Assembly (NCBI GenBank): GCA_050247515.1
Contig: JBFWUB010000021.1
Location: 7,921 to 71,920 of the forward strand
Reading direction: 5' to 3'
DNA: 64,000 bases
From: RAM1 sp050247515
GTDB taxonomy: Bacteria; Pseudomonadota; Gammaproteobacteria; Burkholderiales; Burkholderiaceae_C
The stretch's first letter is position 1. Every line of letters begins with the position of its first letter. Below the pieces are notes generated by a model. The model was given only the letters and a program-made list of their open reading frames with translations, did no database searches and was not told the origin of the DNA. The position numbers and the translations under genes are program-made. Of this stretch, positions 46,310-54,562 are shown piece after piece.

Positions 46310-46768
46310 TCAGGCGTTGGCGGCCTGGCGCGTGCCCATCACCATGATGGACGACAGCAGGCCGTACAGCTTGGCCCACGCGGCGCGGGCCTCCTGGGTG
46401 AACGCCTGGCCCAGTCCCATGTTCAGCGTCCACAGCAGGGCATCGCCCACCACGGGGTAGGCGTCTTCGGGGATCTTGTACAGCAGGCCGTGGCGCCGGC
46501 CCAGCGCCAGCACCACCAGGAACAGGTCGTCGTCCTTGCCCACGTCGTCGGCCCAGTCATCGGCAGCCCAGTCGGCGCTTTTGACCACGAAGGCCAGGGT
46601 GGACATGAGCTTGCGCTTTTGCGCCGTCATGTCGGGCGGGAACAGGTCGCGGTACGCGGGTTGCAGCTCGAACAGGCGCTTGTAGAAAAGGTCCGACGCC
46701 GTCTCCATGATGGGAACGACCAGGCGCCAGGTGTCTTTCAGGAGCTTCTTCTCCGCGTCATTGAGCAT
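46310..46768 (-). CDS. Single-domain globin
   Basis: 152 residues with the flavohaemoglobin/Vitreoscilla-like 3-over-3 pattern: helix A LLKDTWRLVVPIMETASDLFY, CD phenylalanine in YRDLFPPDM and proximal histidine H93 in LGRRHGLLYKIPEDAY. No reductase domain follows. Probable oxygen/NO binding. The tight spacing with DUF4388 and kinase genes suggests a sensor rather than a storage role, which is inference. Confidence 0.88.
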   Translation of the reverse strand: MLNDAEKKLLKDTWRLVVPIMETASDLFYKRLFELQPAYRDLFPPDMTAQKRKLMSTLAFVVKSADWAADDWADDVGKDDDLFLVVLALGRRHGLLYKIPEDAYPVVGDALLWTLNMGLGQAFTQEARAAWAKLYGLLSSIMVMGTRQAANA

Positions 46769-46872
46769 CGCGTTTTCTCCGCCTTCGTTGTTGTGGGGGC
46801 GGGCCCCGCGGTACGACAAAAGTGCGGGTTCCCGCGCGGGATTATTGCAGCAAGCCGCGCCTTTTCCAAAGG

Positions 46873-47208
46873 CTAGATGGGCAGCCAGCGCCACCAGAAC
46901 GGCTGGCGCGGCACACGCGCACCACGCGCGTGCAGCAATGGCACGAATGCAGTGCGGCCATGCCGGTGCGCTGCTTCCAGGGGCGTCATGCCGTCGAACT
47001 CGGACCGCAGGTTGGGGTCGGCGCCATGCTCCAGCAGGCAATGCGCCACCTCCATGTGGCCCTGGATCAGGCTGGCCACCAGCGGCGTGCACATCACCTC
47101 GGGGTGCTGGTAGTTGGGGTTGACGCCTTCGCTCAGGTGGTGCCGCACCAGCGGCAGGTTGCCCGTGAGGGCGGCCTGGTACAGGTCTTTCCAATCGCCC
47201 GCGGACAT
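46873..47208 (-). CDS. Small ankyrin-repeat protein
   Basis: 111 residues with about three ankyrin repeats (DLYQAALTGNLPLVRHHLSEG; TPLVASLIQGHMEVAHCLLEHGADPN; TPLEAAHRHGRTAFVPLLHARGA). No signal peptide. Likely a protein-interaction module; partner unknown. It starts 2 bases after the stop of the SRPBCC gene, and the globin gene follows after about 100 bases. Confidence 0.87.
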   Translation of the reverse strand: MSAGDWKDLYQAALTGNLPLVRHHLSEGVNPNYQHPEVMCTPLVASLIQGHMEVAHCLLEHGADPNLRSEFDGMTPLEAAHRHGRTAFVPLLHARGARVPRQPFWWRWLPI

Positions 47209-47210
47209 GC

Positions 47211-47705
47211 TTACCCCTGGTTCTGGCCGCGGTCAGCCTCGCACAGCACCTTCAGCCGCGCCAGCGCCCTGGGCCAGGCGTCGGCTATGTAGTGCTCAAA
47301 CTCCGCCGTCACGTCCTGGTCAACCACCACCCGGGTGCCGCCCGCCACGGGGACGAAGCTGTAGTTTTCATACGCCGGTGCCCAGGCGCGCGCGGCGGGG
47401 CTCGTGGTGTCTTCCACGCCCTGGGCCACCAGGCCCAGGTGGCGTATCGAGACGAACTGGTCCGGCCGGTGTTCCGCAATCTCGGACACCATGCCGTCGC
47501 CCGAAGGCGACATGAACCGGATCTTGCCGCCCTGCTGCCAGCTGCCTTCGTAGTACGAGCCTTCGGCAAAGGCAGACGACCAGTCACGGTAGGCGTCAGC
47601 GTCCAGCATGATGCGGAACACCGTGGCCGCGGGCGCGGCGATGTCGATGGTGAACTGAAGGCGTTTGTGGGCGGGCATTTGAGAGGTCTTCGGCGCAGAG
47701 GTCAT
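47211..47705 (-). CDS. SRPBCC-domain protein
   Basis: 164 residues with the START/Bet v1-like fold: LQFTIDIAAPAATVFRIMLDADAYRDWSSAF, a central GGKIRFMSPSGDGMVSEIAEH, and the C-terminal helix YIADAWPRALARLKVLCEA. Polyketide-cyclase/AHSA1-like; ligand unknown. Overlaps the upstream SRPBCC gene by ATGA. Confidence 0.87.
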   Translation of the reverse strand: MTSAPKTSQMPAHKRLQFTIDIAAPAATVFRIMLDADAYRDWSSAFAEGSYYEGSWQQGGKIRFMSPSGDGMVSEIAEHRPDQFVSIRHLGLVAQGVEDTTSPAARAWAPAYENYSFVPVAGGTRVVVDQDVTAEFEHYIADAWPRALARLKVLCEADRGQNQG

Positions 47706-48148
47706 CGGCACTCCTGTGACTGCACCTCGGCAGCCAGGCGCTCCAGGTTCTGCTGGTTGGCGGTGGCCAGAAAACCGGCCAGGGGTTCGTAGTGCTCTGC
47801 GGTGTCGAAGGTCTGGCGCCAATGGACGCGCGTGGCGTTGCCACTGGGCGCAAGCTCGATGGTCAGCACAAAGTGATGACCGCTCAGGTGCTCGATCTCC
47901 CACACGCCCGGGGGTTGCACCCGCACGAAACGGCTTTCGTTCGCGTAGTCCGTGCCGTCCGGCCCATGCAAGGTCAACAGCCAGCGGCCGCCTGGCTTGA
48001 AGTCGAATTCATGGATGGTGCTGGTAAACCCTGCCGGGCCCCACCAGCGCGCCACGCGAACGGGGTCACTCATGGCGGCGAAGACGGCGGCAGGCGCTGC
48101 CGCTATCAATGTGTGGCGGATGTCGGAGCGGGGCTCTACGGGCTGCAT
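47702..48148 (-). CDS. SRPBCC-domain protein (AHSA1-like)
   Basis: 148 residues, second Bet v1-like protein: IRHTLIAAAPAAVFAAMSDPVRVARWWGPAGFTS and FDFKPGGRWLLTLHGPDGTDY are typical of the AHSA1/activator-of-Hsp90-homologue group. Start at the ATG giving MQPVEPRSD. First gene of this minus-strand group, paired with the second SRPBCC gene by a 4-bp overlap. Confidence 0.87.
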   Translation of the reverse strand: MQPVEPRSDIRHTLIAAAPAAVFAAMSDPVRVARWWGPAGFTSTIHEFDFKPGGRWLLTLHGPDGTDYANESRFVRVQPPGVWEIEHLSGHHFVLTIELAPSGNATRVHWRQTFDTAEHYEPLAGFLATANQQNLERLAAEVQSQECR

Positions 48149-48162
48149 GGGCTTCTTCTGCG

Positions 48163-48190
48163 TGGATGCCGGGTCAAGTCCGGCATGACA
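48163..48190. repeat. REP-like palindromic intergenic element
   Basis: ATGCCGG / CCGGCAT (48166-48172, 48180-48186) around GTCAAGT, in the longer motif TGGATGCCGGGTCAAGTCCGGCATGACA, a form scattered widely between genes in many proteobacteria. Only one copy was noticed here. Confidence 0.55.
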
Positions 48191-48246
48191 GTCTACTTTT
48201 GCTGACCCGACCTGTGGGAAAGCAGGATCTTCAACGGGGTTTACCC

Positions 48247-48274
48247 AAAAAAAAGGCGGCCCCGCAGGGCCGCC
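48247..48274 (-). terminator. Intrinsic terminator of the heparinase gene
   Basis: GGCGGCCC / GGGCCGCC 8-bp stem with a 4-base loop. On the minus strand the hairpin is followed by eight T residues. It lies about 95 bases downstream of the lipoprotein stop. Confidence 0.9.
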
Positions 48275-48300
48275 CAAGCAGAAAAATCTTCAGCGGATCT

Positions 48301-48372
48301 ACTTTTTCTTCAGAACTGGGGCCTCAAGCAACTTTTTCTTCAGAAAAGGCATCGCGCACAACTTTTCTTTCA
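48301..48372. repeat. 30-bp-period direct repeats in the 3' UTR
   Basis: The 15-mer actttttcttcagaa occurs identically at 48301-48315 and 48331-48345, with a degenerate third copy from 48361 that reaches the stop codon of the heparinase gene. All lie between that stop and its terminator. Confidence 0.7.
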
Positions 48373-51300
48373 CTCAAACCACAGCTTCAGCGTCGGGCGG
48401 AACTGTTCGGTGCCGTCGGAGCTGTCGCGCATGAACGATGTCTTGCCGGACACCGTGGGCACCAGCACGAAGCCGTGGTTGTTCTGCGGCTGGTCGATCC
48501 AGCGCTGCACCACCGCCGGGTTCAGGTTGACGGTGCGGGTGTCGGCGGCGGCGCTGTTGAAGCCGGTGATCTGGAACGTGAGCGCGTTGTTCCAGTCGGT
48601 GCCGCCGCTGCCGAGCGTTGCCCAGTTACTGGCGCCGTTGCGCTGCGTCCAGCCGAACTTGGGCGACAGCGGGTTCCACGCAGCGTCCAGCACCATGCCG
48701 TTGAGCGTGTAGCCGCTGGCACCAAAGGTGAAGGTCAGCGCCAGCTCGGCACGCGTCACACGGCGGCCGGCCAGCGTTTCCAGCCCGGCAAAGCGCACGA
48801 AGCTGCGCATCTCGTAGCCGCTGCTGCCGTCAATGCGGAACGCACCCGTCTTGCCCGTGGGCACCACCACGCCCTTGCCGTAGTTGTACTGCGCGCCCTG
48901 GTTGGACACGCCCACGTCGGTCACGCCCTGGTAGCCGTTCAGGCCCTGGCGCAGCACCAGCTCGTTGGCCACCGGCTGGGGTGCGGGCGTGGGTGCGGGC
49001 TGCGGGTCTGCTGGCGCCGGTGCCGGTGCCGGGGCTGGCGACGGCGACGGTGATGGCGAGGGGGCCGGTGAAGGTGTCGGCGACGGTGCGGGCGCGGGGG
49101 CCGTGCCGCCGCCATAGTTCAGCTGCGTGGGCGTGTACAGCTGCGGCGCGGGGCGCGGCGCGGGCGGCCGGTCGCCGGCAAACACGGGCGGCGGCGCAAT
49201 GTGGGCGGGCAGCGCACCAGCCACCTGCACCTCGCCGTTGGCGCCCTGCACGTCCAGCGTGCCGCCCAGTGCGTTGATGGCAAAGCGGGCCGTGGCCACG
49301 CGCCCATCCGCCAGCTGGATGCGCGCGCCCACCTGGCCTTCGGCATCGGCGCGCGTGGCGCTGAGCACCGCGCCGTTGGTGTCCATCACATGCAGGAACA
49401 CATTGGCGGTGCCTGTGCTGCTGACTTCGGCGCGCCACCAGTCGCGGCTGGCCGAGCGGTCTGCGTTGTGGAAGGTCGATGTCACCACCGCCGTTTCGGC
49501 ATTGGCCGGGGCCAGCGTCTGCACGCGCAGGGTGTTGCCGTTGTTGTTGACGGTGATCTCGCCGCCCTGCGCCACAGGGGCCACGGGCGTGTTCAGCAGC
49601 CAGCTCTGTCTCGTGGGCACGGTCGTTTCCACCCGGTCCAGCACCACGAAGGTGCTGGGGCGGATGAACAGGAATTCGCGCTGCACTTTCTTCACGCGGT
49701 CGTTGTGCTTGTTCTGGTAGCGGGCGTAGTCGCCATGGCGCCAGCTGTACACCGGCGTGAGGTCGGCCGCCACATAGCTGTAGCGCGCATGGTCGGCCAG
49801 TGCCATCACACGGCAGGGCAGCGTGTTGGCGCGCATTTCCACCTCGGCGCCGTCGGGCATGTTCAGGCGCATCAGGTTGTGCAGCGACATGAACTGCTCG
49901 GTGCCCGACAGCGATCGCTGCAGCGAGTCATAGGCCAGCCAGTCGTTCTTGAAGATCATGAAGCTGCCCTGGTCGGCATGGGCATGGCTTTCGTCGTACC
50001 GCCCGCACTGGAAGTGGCCGTAGGTCGCGTCGGTCTTCCAGTCCGAGCGCATCATGAAGTTGCCGGTGCCCTCGCCCCAGTAGGCGGTGGCCAGGGCCGA
50101 GCGGTCCACCTCGGGCGTGACGCTGGCCTTGGGCAGGCCGTGCAGCACGTCGGCGTAGTAGTCGTAGTCGTAGCGCATGCGCGGCACGCTGGAGTTCATC
50201 ACCACGTTGCGCGCCACACCGGCCAGGCGTTCGTTCGGGTACAGCGCGATCAGCTGCTGCAGGTAGTCGCGGTTGTAGTCATGCAGCTCGCCCGTCACGC
50301 TGCGGGTGGAGTCGCCCACCACGGCGCGGCGGTCCAGCGTGGGCGTGATGGTGTGGATTTCCTGCGCGATGGACGCCAGCGTGTGCGGCGTCTTGTCCGC
50401 CAGGCGCTCACCGGTGGAGCGTTCCCAGGTGTCATACACCGTCCACAGCGTGCGGGTGGACACGCCGTAGCCCGTGCCTTCGGTCGATCCACCGCCCTGC
50501 ACCTTGGCGTTGAGCAGCGGGATCAGCTCGCGCTCGATCTTCTGGTTGCGAAAGATGTCCAGCCATTCCTGGGCCTGCGGGTTGTCGCCGTGGGTGGCCA
50601 GGCCCAGCTGCATGCCGGCGTTGATGAAATGGCGGTAATAGTTGTTGGCCGGGTTGTCGGTGGCCCAGCCGCTCCAGCGGTGGGTGCGCCCGCCCCACTG
50701 GCCCGCCATGCCGCTGGTGGCATTGCCCGGCGCCTTCCACACATTCCACATGGCCTGGTTGCCGTAGGCGATCCAGCGGGCCTTCTGCTGCTCGGTCAGG
50801 CCGTCGTATGCCCAGTCGTACACGCGCGCCAGGTTGCCCAGGTACCAGTCCACGCCCAGGTAGCTGTTGCCATGCACGGCCGGGTAGCCGCCGCCGGCAA
50901 TCAGCGCTTCTTCTGACGCGATGATTTCGTCCATGCGCGCGATGGCCACGTCGCGGTAACGCACCTCGCCCGACATCTGGTAGACCAGCGCGGCAAACCA
51001 GGGCGAGAAGTTGTACGGCCGCGCGCCGGCCACCACCGAGTCCACCAGCGATTTGAGCCGCAGGGCCTCCGGCGTGCCGCGGGCGTATTTGTCCTGCAGG
51101 CAGGCCTTGAGCTCGGCGTTGGCCAGCAGCAGCTTGGGGCGTGTGGCGGCGATGACGGGCGCCGCCGCGTTGCTGCGCGTCACATCGCACGCGGCCAGCG
51201 GGTCCACCGGCACAAAGCGCGCCGTGACCGTGCGTGCGCTGCTCAGGTTGACGTTGCAGCTCACATGGTCCGAGCAGATGCCGTTGGCTTCCCAGCGGTC

Positions 51301-51633
51301 AAAGGCAAAGCCCGGCGCGGGCACGGCGCGCAGGCTCACCACCGTGCCCTGGGGAATGTTGCCCACGCAGGTGCTGGTCTCGCAGTCCAGCCCGTTGGGC
51401 ACCGAGTACACGCGGCCCTGCCCGCCGGTGACCAGCACGGTCAGGGCCACCGTGGGCACCTCGGCTGCAGCCATGGCGCTCATTTTCATGAGCGCGCGTT
51501 CGTCCCCGGCCGCCGCGGTCATGGGGCTTTGTGCGCCCGTGCCGCCGGTGCCCGCACCGCCGCCGCCGCCACACGCCACCAGCAGTGCGCTGACGGCTGC
51601 CGTTACCGCGCTCGCGGCAAATCGCTTGTTCAT
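48370..51633 (-). CDS. Secreted heparinase II/III-like lipoprotein with DNRLRE domain
   Basis: 1087 residues. Lipoprotein signal with lipobox LLVAC (C21) then a Gly-rich tether. Residues about 55-140 form an InlB-like repeat (GQGRVYSVPNGLDC, GFAFDRWEANG, ARTVTARFVP). Residues 150-830 resemble alginate lyase/heparinase II-III enzymes: an all-helical part with NNYYRHFINAGMQLGLATHGDN, then a beta part containing DESHAHADQGSFMIF with the family His-Ala-His. A Pro/Ser linker (about 840-888) leads to a DNRLRE domain (890-1087), a carbohydrate- or surface-binding beta fold. Predicted cell-surface polysaccharide lyase; substrate unknown. It follows the diiron gene by 36 bases. Confidence 0.85.
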   Translation of the reverse strand: MNKRFAASAVTAAVSALLVACGGGGGAGTGGTGAQSPMTAAAGDERALMKMSAMAAAEVPTVALTVLVTGGQGRVYSVPNGLDCETSTCVGNIPQGTVVSLRAVPAPGFAFDRWEANGICSDHVSCNVNLSSARTVTARFVPVDPLAACDVTRSNAAAPVIAATRPKLLLANAELKACLQDKYARGTPEALRLKSLVDSVVAGARPYNFSPWFAALVYQMSGEVRYRDVAIARMDEIIASEEALIAGGGYPAVHGNSYLGVDWYLGNLARVYDWAYDGLTEQQKARWIAYGNQAMWNVWKAPGNATSGMAGQWGGRTHRWSGWATDNPANNYYRHFINAGMQLGLATHGDNPQAQEWLDIFRNQKIERELIPLLNAKVQGGGSTEGTGYGVSTRTLWTVYDTWERSTGERLADKTPHTLASIAQEIHTITPTLDRRAVVGDSTRSVTGELHDYNRDYLQQLIALYPNERLAGVARNVVMNSSVPRMRYDYDYYADVLHGLPKASVTPEVDRSALATAYWGEGTGNFMMRSDWKTDATYGHFQCGRYDESHAHADQGSFMIFKNDWLAYDSLQRSLSGTEQFMSLHNLMRLNMPDGAEVEMRANTLPCRVMALADHARYSYVAADLTPVYSWRHGDYARYQNKHNDRVKKVQREFLFIRPSTFVVLDRVETTVPTRQSWLLNTPVAPVAQGGEITVNNNGNTLRVQTLAPANAETAVVTSTFHNADRSASRDWWRAEVSSTGTANVFLHVMDTNGAVLSATRADAEGQVGARIQLADGRVATARFAINALGGTLDVQGANGEVQVAGALPAHIAPPPVFAGDRPPAPRPAPQLYTPTQLNYGGGTAPAPAPSPTPSPAPSPSPSPSPAPAPAPAPADPQPAPTPAPQPVANELVLRQGLNGYQGVTDVGVSNQGAQYNYGKGVVVPTGKTGAFRIDGSSGYEMRSFVRFAGLETLAGRRVTRAELALTFTFGASGYTLNGMVLDAAWNPLSPKFGWTQRNGASNWATLGSGGTDWNNALTFQITGFNSAAADTRTVNLNPAVVQRWIDQPQNNHGFVLVPTVSGKTSFMRDSSDGTEQFRPTLKLWFE

Positions 51634-51669
51634 GGAGTTCCTCCGTTGGTTGATTGTTTGAGGCTGAGA

Positions 51670-52605
51670 TCAGGACGCGCCGGGTTGCAACAAGGGTTGC
51701 AGGGCGGTCTGGATGCGTTGCATCTGCTCGCTGCTGACCATCTGCGACAGCGCGCGCGCAAAGCGCGGCTCTTTCACACCCGACACGATGTATTGCCAGC
51801 GGTAGGCATCCAGCAGCCCCGCGCTGACATCGCCCGCCTGCTGCGCGGTCAACGCGCGTCCGCAGGTCTGGCGGAAGTACGCCGCGTCGTCGGCGGCCTG
51901 CTGCTGCACGATGCCGTCCACCGCGCCCACCAGGGCGATCAGGTCGTCCACCGCGCGGTCGCGCCCGGCATCCGGGATGCGAAGGTTCTCGCGTTCCCAC
52001 TCCAGCTCGTCCAGCAGCGCATGCTGCGATTCCTCGCGCCAGTGGAACAGGAACACGTCCTTGTACAGCTCGCAGATTTCGTCGTCGGGCTCGATGCTCA
52101 GACGGTAGTGCACCTGGGTGAACAGCTCGATATGGCAGGTCAGCGCCAGCACGGCCCAGGTGGAGGCCTGCAGCACCTGCGCGGCCACGCCGTTGGCCGT
52201 GGCGCGGAACTGGTAGCCGTCGTGCATGCCGGCGCCGGCCATGCGCTCGATGCGGCGAAACAGCTCCTGGTGTTTCAGTTCTTCGTCTGTAAAGCGCACC
52301 AGCGCTTCCAGCGCCACCTGGTCGCCATAGGCATGGCCGCGGCTGATGTCCAGCATCTTGATGGCAATGAAGCGCTCCACCAGCCCGAACATGTTGGCGT
52401 AGGTGCGGCCCTGGATCTGGCTCAGGCGCAGCTGCTCGGCCCGCGTGAGGAATTCAAGCCGCGCCACGCGCGACAGCCCGTCGGGCAGGAACGGTCTGGA
52501 AAAATCAAGTTCGCGCGCGCGGATCACGTCGCGGTCAATGTCCCAGCGGATGCGTTTGGACGCAGCGATGCATTTCGCATACTGGCCGGTGTGGGTAGAG
52601 GTCAT
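51670..52605 (-). CDS. AurF-like diiron oxygenase/ferritin-like protein
   Basis: 311 residues, mostly helical. Candidate iron ligands are spaced as in AurF-type N-oxygenases: E77 (GLVERFI), E109-x-x-H112 (EELKH), E160 (CHIELFT) and H188-x3-E192-x2-H195 (HWREESQH), seven ligands in all. Members oxidise amines or fatty/polyketide substrates, but the substrate here is unknown. ATG 52605 or 52611 are both possible; the upstream extension adds non-conserved residues. It lies 33 bases after the patatin gene and 36 before the secreted lyase, suggesting one transcript. Confidence 0.82.
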   Translation of the reverse strand: MTSTHTGQYAKCIAASKRIRWDIDRDVIRARELDFSRPFLPDGLSRVARLEFLTRAEQLRLSQIQGRTYANMFGLVERFIAIKMLDISRGHAYGDQVALEALVRFTDEELKHQELFRRIERMAGAGMHDGYQFRATANGVAAQVLQASTWAVLALTCHIELFTQVHYRLSIEPDDEICELYKDVFLFHWREESQHALLDELEWERENLRIPDAGRDRAVDDLIALVGAVDGIVQQQAADDAAYFRQTCGRALTAQQAGDVSAGLLDAYRWQYIVSGVKEPRFARALSQMVSSEQMQRIQTALQPLLQPGAS

Positions 52606-52638
52606 GGTCATTCGTTGGATCTGCTGTGAAAGTTGCAC

Positions 52639-53556
52639 TCAGTCCGGGGTTGAGAAAGCGAAAGCGGTGTGCGGCGTGACGGGCCGCAGGCGGCGCTGCG
52701 GCACGGCCTGGCGCTCCAGCGCGGCGGTGATGCGTGGCAACGCCGCCTGCGCCGCAGCGCGCCCCGCATCAAACAGGTAAGGCATGGCCGATGTGTCCCA
52801 CAGGCCCACATGGCGGTCCAGCACCAGGTCAATGGAGATCACCTGCTGGCCGGCGGCCCGCGCGGCGGCCGTGCGGGCATTCATCAGGTTGTTGATCAGC
52901 GTGGTGCTGGTCTGTGCGACCAGGCGCGACAGCCGGTCCACGCGGCGCGGCATCTGGCCCGTGAATCCCAGCGTCAGCACCACGTCGGCGTCGTGTGCGG
53001 CACCGATGGGCAGCGGGTCAGACAGCACACCATCCACCAGCCGGCGGCCTTCTATTTCCACACTCGGGAAGATGATGGGCACGGCCATGCTGGCGCGCAG
53101 GGCGTCGGCCAGCCGGCCGCGCCTGAGCACGACCGGGTCGCCGCTGACGGCGTGGGTCGTGGCCACGCGCAGCGGCGTGGGCAGTTGCTCCAGCCGCAGG
53201 TCGCCAAAGGCATCGGCTATGCGCCGGGCAATCAGCGCGTCGTCACGCATAGCAAAGCTGTCGCCAAAGCCGGCAAGCCTGGGCAGGATCATCTGCGCAT
53301 AGGCGCGCCAGCGACGCTGCTGCGTCAGTTCCGGCGACCACAGGCGGGTGGCCAGGCGCAGCGCCTCCTGCGCGTCCAGGCCCATGGCAATGGTGGCGCC
53401 AAACAGCGCACCCGAGCTGCAGCCGGCGATGAGGCCGGGGCGAACGCCCTCTTCGGCCAGGCGCTGCGTGATGCCCAGGGCGGCCACGCTGCGCACGCCG
53501 CCGCTGCCCAGCACCAGGGCCAGCTTGTGGGCCGGGTTGTTCGTCAGGTGTTTCAT
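52639..53556 (-). CDS. Patatin-like phospholipase
   Basis: 305 residues, RssA-like. Oxyanion loop GSGGVRS (17-23), nucleophile S47 in GCSSG (45-49), catalytic D175 in the DG motif VDGVLSDPLP. No signal peptide, so cytosolic or exported by other means. Likely a lysophospholipase or acyl hydrolase. The start overlaps the stop of the alpha/beta-hydrolase gene (ATGA). Confidence 0.9.
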   Translation of the reverse strand: MKHLTNNPAHKLALVLGSGGVRSVAALGITQRLAEEGVRPGLIAGCSSGALFGATIAMGLDAQEALRLATRLWSPELTQQRRWRAYAQMILPRLAGFGDSFAMRDDALIARRIADAFGDLRLEQLPTPLRVATTHAVSGDPVVLRRGRLADALRASMAVPIIFPSVEIEGRRLVDGVLSDPLPIGAAHDADVVLTLGFTGQMPRRVDRLSRLVAQTSTTLINNLMNARTAAARAAGQQVISIDLVLDRHVGLWDTSAMPYLFDAGRAAAQAALPRITAALERQAVPQRRLRPVTPHTAFAFSTPD

Positions 53557-54485
53557 GCGGCCTCCTTCTGGGCGATGAACCGCACTACGCCGTCGATCAC
53601 GCTGGCGCTGCGCAGCACCAGGTGGTGGCCGTAGCCGCGTGTGCGCTTGAGCTCGCCCCGGGGCAGCACGCCAGCCAGGGCCAGCGCGTGTTCAAAGGGG
53701 ATTTCCTCGTCGTCTTCGTCATGCACCACCAGCGCGGGGAAATCCGCCGCGCGGGCCATGTCCACCACCGACATGCGCGACCAGTCCAGCCGACCACCGT
53801 ACAGGCGCACCAGGCGCTGGCGCACCCGTTCCAGCACCTGCGGCGTCAGACCCACGTGGTCGCCAAAGGCGTTGATGAACCAGTTGCAATGGTCAAACGA
53901 GCTGACCAGCACCATGCGCCCGGGCTGCAAGCCCCAGTCGCGCGCCGCGTACAGCGCCATGGCCGCGCCGAATGAATGGCCCACCACGGCATGCAGCGGC
54001 CCCACATCGGTCGCCACCGCGGCAATGGCCGAGGCGAACTGCACCATGTCGGTGGCGTCGCCGCTGGAGTCGCCATGCGCCGGTGCGTCAAAGGCCACCA
54101 CGCGGTAGCCCGCGCTGACCAGCGGCCCCACCATGCGGCCCATGTGCGTGGCATGCGATGCCCAGCCATGCACCAGCAGCACGGCCGGGCCCTTGCCCCA
54201 TTCCATGACGGCCAGCTCACCATTGCCAAACGGCAGGCGGCGCGCCACGGCCTGGCGGCGCAGGCCCAGATGCCAGTCACGCGGCGCCGTGCGCGACGGC
54301 GTGGCCAGCTGTGCATAGGCCAGCCAGGCGGCCAGCGCCGGCGCCACGCGGCACAGCGCGCCATAGGCGGCGCGCACCAGCCGCAGCCCGCGCGTGGGTG
54401 CAAAGCGGCCGGCGCGCGGCGCCTGCACCGGCTGTGCCCTGGCCATGTCGGGGAACGTTGTCTCGGGCGAAAACTGGTAATTCAT
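53553..54485 (-). CDS. Alpha/beta-hydrolase
   Basis: 310 residues. Oxyanion motif LLVHGWASHATHMGRMV, nucleophile in VVGHSFGAAMAL, acid in VVHDEDDEEIPFEHA, and the histidine in TRGYGHHLVLRS. Lipase/esterase-like with a non-conserved N-terminal 70 residues. It leads the hydrolase-patatin-diiron-lyase series, 77 bases after the hybrid kinase stop. Confidence 0.88.
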   Translation of the reverse strand: MNYQFSPETTFPDMARAQPVQAPRAGRFAPTRGLRLVRAAYGALCRVAPALAAWLAYAQLATPSRTAPRDWHLGLRRQAVARRLPFGNGELAVMEWGKGPAVLLVHGWASHATHMGRMVGPLVSAGYRVVAFDAPAHGDSSGDATDMVQFASAIAAVATDVGPLHAVVGHSFGAAMALYAARDWGLQPGRMVLVSSFDHCNWFINAFGDHVGLTPQVLERVRQRLVRLYGGRLDWSRMSVVDMARAADFPALVVHDEDDEEIPFEHALALAGVLPRGELKRTRGYGHHLVLRSASVIDGVVRFIAQKEAA

Positions 54486-54562
54486 GCCTGCATTCCTGTG
54501 AAGGGATGGCGGCGAATGTACGGACGCCACCGGAATGCGGACAGGTGAAATTAGTCATGCCG

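Noticed and set aside
48281..48375. Regularly spaced repeats that could suggest a CRISPR array
   Set aside because: Only two exact 15-bp copies and one degenerate one, low complexity, 15-bp spacers, no cas genes.
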